Below, one piece after another: positions 57,166 to 64,000 of a stretch of 64,000 nucleotides of DNA. The DNA is taken from assembly GCF_030272615.1 (NCBI RefSeq), contig NC_081405.1:568411095-568475094 (forward strand), in the 5' to 3' direction. The notes under the pieces were generated by a model that was not told the DNA's origin, ran no database searches, and worked only from the letters and a program-made list of their open reading frames with translations. This stretch comes from Cryptomeria japonica (taxonomy: Eukaryota > Streptophyta > Pinopsida > Cupressales > Cupressaceae). The position numbers and the translations under genes were made by a program. The number at the start of each line of letters is the position of its first letter. Positions within the stretch are counted from its first letter, which is position 1.

Positions 57166-59179
57166 TTAAAACTGCTCAAGTGTCCTCATGTCAATGCTAA
57201 AAGATACCCTCTCCAAAGGTGGTAAACTACTCCACACTACTGAAAAAGGCACTCCAAGATCTAGTGGAGGTGAATGTAGAACATGTCCCAAAGATTCACA
57301 TGTCTCCTCAAAACATAAAGAGACCTCTCCCATGTGTTGTACATAAGAATCCACAATCATGTCAACCTCAAAAGAATGATCATGTAGAGAATGAACAAGA
57401 GGGTTAGAGTGTTCCCTCACAACAATCGAAGAAGGATCATCTTCATCAAAGAGAAGATGAATATCATTAATGATGTATCCCAAATATGCAATGTAGGATT
57501 CCACAAACAAACCTGCAATGTCTGTCAAGTACTCATCCTAAGAAACTGAAGCTGGAAGACATAAAATATCCTGCTACACTGAATCACAAGAAGGCAAAAA
57601 TTTTGCACTATTTGCATCATTAGGTGAAATAGGTGATGTGATATCAATAGGAGGAGATGAAACACAAGGTTCAAGAACAGGGTCACATGTGAGAATCCCC
57701 AAGTTTGAGTACCCAAAGTTCTCCTCAAAATCTAAATCATCACCAGAAGTGTGATCATCATGTGTAGAATCATCATATGTGAAATCATCCTCATCAACAC
57801 AATCTAAAAATGAGTATAACTGAGATGCATGATCTACCACCCCAGTCGCAATGATAGCTCTAGTCTCCAAGTCTCTAATGAAAATTGACTCAAGTGTGAA
57901 CTCCAAAATTCTCTTAGTTGCATCATGTGTGATTTGATAGATGGAAAGGAGATTGTTTGTCAAGTAGGGTACACACAAAATATCATTGAAGGAGTTATCC
58001 CCAATGATAATAGATCCCTTCCCAATCACATCCATGTATGTATGATTGCCCATTAAAATATATAGCATGGTGCAAGGATCAAATGAAGAGAACATAGACT
58101 ACGAAGATGCCATATGATGAGAAGCCCTTGAATCTAGAAGCCATCTCCCTAAATCATGACTTGTAGTAGCACAAAGAGCTTTTCCTTTTCTTGTACCAAA
58201 AGAGTGAGTCTTCCCACTTGTAGAAGCCATAAATGCTTGCCCTTTCCCTTTTGAATGTGTGGAAGTGGAAGTTGATGAATCATCCTTCTTGTAGGCATTA
58301 GACAAATCAATGTTGTGGTTTTTGAGGATATGTGAGAGCTCATGAATCTTCTTAGAATGGCAACAACGCTCCTCATGACAAACCTTTTTACAGTAGGCAC
58401 AAGTAGGTCTCTCCCTCTTTGGTGAATTGTCCCTCTTGGAAGATGATGAATCTCCTTGTTGTGGAGAAGGTGATGCTTTGTCCTTAGGCTTTGATTGCCA
58501 TTTCTTCTTGTTTGAGTTGTCCTTTCCTTGATTTCCTTTGTTCCCTTGATTTGCCACTAATGTTTGAGACTTAGAAGTCTTAAGAATGCACATGCTTATC
58601 AACTTAGTTTTTACCATCATCAATATTTTAGCGAAAGCATCAAATGTAGGTATTATGTAGCTTGAACCCATTGTCATCCTATGGGTTTGGAAACTAGAAA
58701 CAAATGCTGCATATTCTTGTGGAAGATTGCCCATCAAATTGAAGATCAATTGAGTATCCTTCTTATCAATGCCACAATCCTTGAGTTGTGCCCTCAACTC
58801 TTCTACCTTAGTGACATAATCTTGTATAGTATCAAAGTTCTTGGGATCTAACATGGTGAGATCACTATCAATCTGATATCCCTTAATCTCATCAGCTTGA
58901 CCATACAAGTCTTGAAAATTTTGCTAAACATCCTTGATTAGAGTATATTTCTCAAGTGAAAAATGAGATCCTTTGATACATACTTTCTTAAGGTACCAAT
59001 TGCCATGATATTTCAAGTGAGCCAATCCAAGTGAGGAACAAGATCAGCCTTAGGATCAATGGGAGCAAAGTTCCATCAATGTAATGAGTTAGTCCTTTTT
59101 CCATAAGTTTATTCCATGCATCAATTTTCCAAGTACAATAATTATGAGGAGTTAAGAGAGGAAAATTAGGAGAACCCAT
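57166..59179 (-). pseudogene. Gag, protease and acidic tail of element I
   Basis: It starts MGSPNFPLLTPHNYCTWKID at 59179, a Copia Gag start. The core (58908-58650) has GYQIDSDLTMLDPKNFDTIQ and IFNLMGNLPQEYAAFVSSF. A basic Gly/Asn/Lys linker leads to the knuckle CAYCKKVCHEERCC and then the protease segment LLDSRASHHMAS, where the Gly of D-S-G is Arg. The pre-integrase-like VIGKGSIIIGDNSFNDILCV and LTNNLLSIYQITHD follow. After LYSFLD, where other elements continue into integrase, an Asp/Glu-rich region of about 250 residues runs to 57166 instead. Confidence 0.72.
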
Positions 59180-59944
59180 AATAGCAAAAAGGAAAGAAAA
59201 CAAGAGCACAAAAGAACTAGAGACACCCCCCCAAATTCACCCAATCAAACTCCCCCCCCCCTAAAAAAAAAAGATGATTTTGGCACTTTATATGTAGTGC
59301 GTGTACAATACGCCACTTGCAAACAATGGCAAGGTGGAATTCTGATTTTGTTTTACAACTGCCCAATAGGCTGAGAACTACAATGCAAAACACCAGCAAG
59401 ATATATCTATGCAATACAAGTGCCAAATTGGCCAAAAAAGACCATATGATGAAAGTACAATTTCTACCCAAAATCACTACAAAATGATAGCATATTATGA
59501 AAGTAGACAAAAAATTATGCACTTTAAAAAAAATGACACTTGAAAAGGAGTTCGTATGAGCCCGAACAGAGTCCCGAAAGTTGCAGAAATGAGGATTGGA
59601 TAGGTACAGTCACCAAAAACTGAGATTTCTGAGAAATATATCCATCAAAATCATAAAATAATGTCACTACGAGAAATTACACAAAAAAATATCCCATTTG
59701 AAAAAAAATTGCACCAAAAAAAGGGCAAAAATGAGCAAGATATGGCCATTTCAAGTTGAACTACAAAATCGAAAAGCAAAATGAGAGGGGCCTGCCAGAA
59801 TTTCAAAAAATTGACGATGTCAGCTAACCACAATGTTAAATTTGATGACCATCTAGATGTCACAAAAACTTCACCTCCCTGATAACTAGGTGTCCTCACT
59901 TTACGGACTGACATGTGGCAGAACCAAATTGGCTTAATGTGCTG

Positions 59945-60118
59945 ACGTGGCCTATACGGTCTATCTGCGTGGTAGGATGACGTGTCTTTCCATACAAGTG
60001 ATATGCACTATCTAGGCAGGTATAATTTGTATGGTACTGCAGATGTGGTAGGCTGACTTGACACAGGTGGTGGGGTCTACGTGTCGGCTCAGGGTCCGGC
60101 TGGAAGGGTCCACGTGGC
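59945..60118. promoter_or_regulatory. Cluster of G-box/ABRE-like motifs
   Basis: ACGTGGC at 59945-59951, ACGTGTC at 59980-59986, ACGTGTC at 60079-60085 and ACGTGGC at 60112-60118 (with a full CACGTG), plus degenerate copies near 59910 and 60150. ACGTGKC is the known core of abscisic-acid response elements bound by bZIP factors. Function here is inference. Confidence 0.4.
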
Positions 60119-60379
60119 AGAGGCGTTGGCAGCCGGGGGCAGCGTGGCCACATGGCAGGAGGCCAACCGACGGGAAGGACTGAATGGTGGTGGTTGAAAA
60201 TGGAGGTGGCCGACAGTAATGGGGAACTCGGTGGCCAAAATGGGAAGCCCAATGGGAGGTGCACGCTGAAGCAAGTGTTGTATGAGGCCCTCTGTAGAGT
60301 ACAAGGCCCTGCAAAAAATGACAACGACAAGCTACGAAAGGTTCGGGGTGTGAGGTAGTCACGGGACCCCCCTGAAATT

Positions 60380-60403
60380 TATATATATATATATATATAT
60401 ATT
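60380..60403. repeat. AT dinucleotide microsatellite
   Basis: About 12 AT units followed by TTTATTTATTTTT. Confidence 0.9.
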
Positions 60404-60639
60404 TATTTATTTTTGTTAACTTTTCAAAAATAAATTTTGTGGATTAATTTTTATTTTTTTGCAAAAAAATAATTTTTTATTTTATGAATTTTCAAAATCC
60501 GTACCATACCACCCAAATTGGGCAAAATTTTCCTCCAAGCCTCAAATTTGACGTTTACCAATATAGGCAAATTTATAGTCAAAATTCATGGAAATGGCCA
60601 CCCAGATGCAATGGTGAGGTCAGATTTGATTCAATCCAT

Positions 60640-61679
60640 TTGGGACACCTAAAAGATTGATGACTTACCTCATTGCAATGAAAACACCTTCATGTGAATA
60701 TTCCACTTCCTCTTCCTCCTCCAAATCTTCCACCTCTTGGTTTTGAAGTAGTCCCTTTATCCTTATCCTTTTCTTCCCAAGTTTAATTTGTCCTTCCTCC
60801 TCTTCCTCTCATGGCTCCACCTCCTCTATTATTTCTTTGTCTTTCATTCTTCCTCTTCAACTTCTCTTCTGCTCTGACTGCTAACTGAAAACATTCTCCT
60901 AGGGTTCTTGGCACATTCAACCCTATCTCATCCTAAACATTGTATTTGAGGCCATTGATGCACCTAGCCACCTTCTTGTCTTCATCCTCTACTCCTCCCC
61001 TAATGCTTAGGGTGTGAGATTTCTCAGTATAGGACATTACATCTAAGTCCCTTTGCTTCAAGTTGTTTCTCCTCATCTTCATCTGGATTGCCAAGTCTGA
61101 TGGCAAAAATTGATTCCTCACCATAGTCTTCATTCTCTCCCAATCTGAGATTTTGTTCAATCCTCTCTCCATTATTTCATTCAGAATACTCATCCACCAA
61201 GTAAGGGTTGTTCCCCTTAGCCTTTCTTTTGCTAATTTCACCTTCTTGTCTTCATCTACATCCTCTAGATCAAAATAGTTCTCAAGTGCCTCTATCCAAC
61301 CAAGCACCTCTTCACTCTCCATTTTTCCTTGGTAGATTGGTAAATCAACATGTGTCTTCCTAGTAGTACCTTTTATTGCTTTAATCAATCTCATGAACCT
61401 TCTTTCCCTAGGATCTTCTTCATCCCTATGCTCTTCATGTTCTTGTCTTTCATGATTCTCTTCCCCCTCAATGTTGTCTTCATGATGCTCTCTTCCTCTA
61501 GGGTCTCTCCTCTCCTTTTCTAGGGTTTATATCCTCTCAAGAAATTGAAGTTTCTCTCTTCTTCTTTTCCTATCTTCCCTTTCTCTTGTTGCTTCCAACT
61601 CCCTATTCTCTCTTTCCTTTTGTTCTAGGGTTGCTTTCAATTCTTCAATCTCCCTTGCCATTTGGTTTTTAGGTGCCAT
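60640..61679 (-). pseudogene. Gypsy Gag (fragment J)
   Basis: It starts MAPKNQMAREIEELKATLEQ at 61679: an N-terminal coiled coil, Glu/Arg/His-rich linker, then the retrotransposon Gag domain (DLPIYQGKMESEEVLGWIEA, ENYFDLEDVDEDKKVKLA, LTWWMSILNE, FLPSDLAIQM). A TAA lies in the N-terminal part (probably former CAA), and a TAG follows KYNV near 60933 (probably former CAG). A knuckle CFHCNEVSHQSFRC is at about 60688-60647. The reading stops being recognisable near 60640. Confidence 0.78.
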
Positions 61680-61723
61680 ACTTAAACTTGTTTCGTTTCT
61701 CTCCTTAAATATCTACTAACTGA

Positions 61724-61735
61724 GCTCTGATACCA
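61724..61735 (-). other. Primer-binding site, Met-tRNA type (fragment J)
   Basis: Minus strand TGGTATCAGAGC, two bases after an LTR end ...CACTCTATATCA. Confidence 0.88.
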
Positions 61736-61737
61736 CC

Positions 61738-62920
61738 TGATATAGAGTGGGGGTGGAAGTGTGATAGTTATGGGCCTTTATGAGGTATAAGGGAAATACA
61801 AGGTATAAAGATCCCAATCCCTACTAGGTCTACTAGCACCCAAATGGATTCAAGAGTCCAAGACACACAAGATGTTTCCCCAATGAACCCAATGGCTTAT
61901 GATGCTTTCTTAGACCTCAAATAAAGTGATTCAATTTGTTTAATTAGCCTAGACCCTAGTTTGTTTGCCAAACCCCAAATTCTGCCTTGTAGCCTATTTG
62001 CCCCAATTAGCCCCCCATCGAGGAAAATGAATTGTTTTCTCCTGAACTTCCCAAAACATCAAGAAAATAAAACATGGATTTGGACACCCATTTGGCTATA
62101 GTTTAACATACCAAAACCTTGTGATAGGTTGTGTTGGAAGATATGCTCCGTCCTAAAACTGTTCACTATTTTGAGACCCCAAAAATGACAAATTTACAAA
62201 GGAGGTGTATGATGTCTCAACTCTCTAACTCCCAAAATTTCAACCATCATCAAATATGGTGCAAAGCAAATGAATATGCAATTATTTTCAAGGTTTGACC
62301 TCCCTAGATGCAAGTTCCCTAATTTAGTTTTCCCCAAACCCTTAAAAGTAGGGTTCCACACATATCCCTCTTCCAAACACTATTCCACCCAACTAATGAT
62401 GCATTCACCTTCCATTGGAAATATCTTGACACTTCAAATCATAAAATATACCCCTCATTAAGTCAAATTTGCTACTGCTACTCCTTAGCAAGCAATTCCT
62501 TCACTTTTCCGCTCACTGTTTTATGGTGATCACCCATATTCTTCACTAAATCTGAACATACCCTATTAGATTACTGTTATACAAGCTAGAAAAATGTCAT
62601 TCCATGGATGTCAGGCCTGGAGAATTCACGGAATGACTCCATTCATTGAAAAACTAACAACTGTTATGAAAATGCAAGCAAAACTGTGAAAATAGTCAAT
62701 CCAAACGTACAAAACTGAAACCAAAAATGAATTCTTAGTGCATCCAAATAGTGTATATAAGGTTCCTATGAAGATCCAACACCATCAACTAAAACAATGT
62801 TATAATGCACCAGACATCAAAATTGTAGAGATTAAAATGTTTTACTGTTATTCTTGATTCTCAGTCCATACACCAGCATGATCTGTCATACAAGGCATTG
62901 CATAAACCATTTATAACTTC
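61738..62920 (-). repeat. LTR of fragment J, right limit uncertain
   Basis: It ends ...CACTCTATATCA at 61738 on the minus strand. AT-rich, no ORF. A purine-like tract (minus-strand GGGGGAAG, 62920-62930) may mark its start, but no clean TG start is visible, so the length is a guess. Confidence 0.5.
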
Positions 62921-63326
62921 CCCCTAACTATACGAACCACTTTTGATTGGTTGCATTTCATAGTTAAATCATTTAACTCCTAAAAACTAATTTCCCACCA
63001 AAATCTACTTAGCCGTTTTTTTTCAAATATTCAAATTTGTCAACTTTGGAAAATGACATTATTTGATCAAAAAATCCTAGCTGCTGTCACTTAAGTTCAT
63101 GAAATGTCTTACTAAATTTTCCTAAACCCTTCTAGACTCTCTAAACCACCAACTCCTATTACATCCTTATTTTGATCCTAAGATCCTTATCAAGATCCTT
63201 AGGATTCAATACAAATTTATTGTTTTTTACATCTACAAAGGCCATAATGGGCCATAAGACATTATAATTGATTTCACTTTTCTTCATATGACCTTAAAAG
63301 GTCTTTGATGGAATCATGTAGTTCTT
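62921..63326 (-). other. Non-coding DNA between LTR J and element K
   Basis: About 400 bp of AT-rich sequence without ORF. Probably the 3' non-coding end of element K. Confidence 0.35.
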
Positions 63327-64000
63327 CTACCTCCTAGGTGCCTCTGCACCATACTCCCCACCAATGAAGAAAAACTTGTCCCAAGAGTTTGGCTTGAGTT
63401 TGCCTCCATCAACCGGCCAATGCCTCCTCATTTGTTGGTCTCTAACATGAGAAAAATGGTCTCCCAATGTGATATTTTTCTTTCCATAACCTACACTCAC
63501 TTTGCCAAACATATTAAAATGAAAAAAAATGGATTAGGTCTTGTTGTAGGATCAGATTGCTGCCTTGCTGTCCCATTTGACTTTGCTACTCCATTTTGGT
63601 TTGTTGTTTGTTGCAACACTTGAACCTGCTCTCCCTTCATATGACCTTCTATTGGACACTTGATAGTGCCTATATTAACACATTTCAAGTCCCAATCAGC
63701 TACTTTTTGAGGATTGATCTTCTGCTCTGTCATAACCAGATTTATAGCACCTTGGGTTTGGTGTCCCCAACTAGTATCATACTCATCTCTACCCTGCACA
63801 TTCAATAGAATGTTTCTTCCAAAACACATCACCATCTTGTCATTACTCCTGTAATCCAAAGGTTGTAACTTATATCTTTGTCCACCTTTATGCACAATGT
63901 AGGTGTTTGAGTAACCATCATGAAGAGTTCTTCTTGCCCATTGCCATGGTCTACCCAAAATCATATGTCCACAACTCATAGGTATGATATCACACATTAC
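63327..64000 (-). pseudogene. Gypsy protease C-terminus and tail (element K), runs off the window
   Basis: CDIIPMSCGHMILGRPWQWARRTLHDG is the C-terminal part of a Gypsy aspartic protease (consensus IPMxxCHLLLGRPW); the active-site half lies beyond 64000. After YKLQPL it continues with a Gln/Asn-rich linker and, one frame over at 63512-63327, a basic segment (HFSHVRDQQMRRHW). The reading ends without reverse transcriptase, and an LTR-like region follows. Either pol was deleted or this is another gag-pro-only element. Confidence 0.65.

Larger units (their letters stand above)
56185..60620 (-). mobile_element. Element I: Copia gag-protease element without pol, inserted in G
   Basis: Read on the minus strand: GC-rich leader, Gag, protease and pre-integrase remnant, acidic coding stretch, non-coding tail, purine tract, 3' LTR. 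The 3' LTR abuts element G with the flank CCTAT. No integrase core, reverse transcriptase or RNase H is present. The 5' LTR was not found, and the right limit (~60620, where Gypsy fragment J begins) is approximate. Confidence 0.65.
59180..60620 (-). other. Leader of element I, partly GC-rich
   Basis: 1.4 kb without a credible ORF. 59220-59900 is A-rich on the plus strand. 59930-60340 is GC-rich with a cluster of ACGTGGC/ACGTGTC motifs. An AT microsatellite follows at 60380. The LTR expected at its far end is not recognisable. Confidence 0.5.
60640..61735 (-). mobile_element. Gypsy fragment J: PBS and gag
   Basis: Minus-strand PBS, leader and Gag with a zinc knuckle, ending without protease or pol where element I leader sequence begins. 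It is a 5' fragment of a Gypsy element that, unusually for some Gypsy groups, uses the Met-tRNA PBS. Confidence 0.7.

Noticed and set aside
59896-60362. Pro/His/Ser-rich minus-strand frames of 116-144 residues as a GC-rich host gene.
   Set aside because: Overlapping frames are open only because the leader is GC-rich and stop-poor. No start context, domain or homology is visible, and it fits the leader of element I.

Overview
The window looks like intergenic chromosome of a seed plant with a large, repeat-dense genome. All elements with a recognisable primer-binding site use the initiator Met-tRNA type (TGGTATCAGAGC), their LTRs end in TG...CA with 5-bp target duplications, and their Gag and Pol motifs are plant Copia and Gypsy types. 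A gymnosperm is my guess, but nothing in the sequence fixes the species. I find no host gene, tRNA, rRNA or bacterial feature; essentially every kilobase belongs to LTR retrotransposons in various states of decay.

Layout. 1-4092: 3' half of a Gypsy gag-protease element without pol (Gyp1). 4093-~5960: 3' end and LTR of another Gypsy element. 5965-10534 (-): Copia element A, carrying a solo LTR (6365-7603, duplication GTCTT), inserted in the 3' LTR of element B. 10535-16743 (-): element B, with Gag plus a second ORF and no pol. 17076-34111 (-): end of a relative, H, whose LTR was hit by element D (17230-25042, duplication ATAAG) and by Copia element Cop1 (26110-33304, duplication ATATC). 34112-38747: Gyp2, same family as Gyp1, with a solo LTR inside its LTR. 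38748-50866: Copia element F, with element E (39809-45246) inside its 5' LTR. 50874-56184: Copia element G, cut by element I (-, 56185-~60620), followed by Gypsy fragments J and K (-) to the end.

Most notable result. B, D and E, plus fragment H, form a family with one shared plan: LTR, Met PBS, a coiled-coil Gag with four CCHC zinc knuckles, a spacer of about 300-550 bp, a large second ORF of about 800-1190 codons with a conserved N-terminal region, purine tracts, LTR. None carries protease, integrase, reverse transcriptase or RNase H. They must have been mobilised in trans, probably by Sirevirus-like Copia elements such as G, whose Gag shares the coiled-coil tail, a GLGFE-type motif and the zinc-knuckle array. 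The role of the second ORF is unknown.

Across nearly all Copia-type LTRs here, on both strands and in different families, there is a nested hairpin (outer stem CGTGG/CCACG, inner stem CCC/GGG) whose arms change together. This suggests an RNA structure under selection in the R/U5 region. Coding decay is dominated by C-to-T and G-to-A stop codons (Gln or Trp to stop), as expected from long cytosine methylation.
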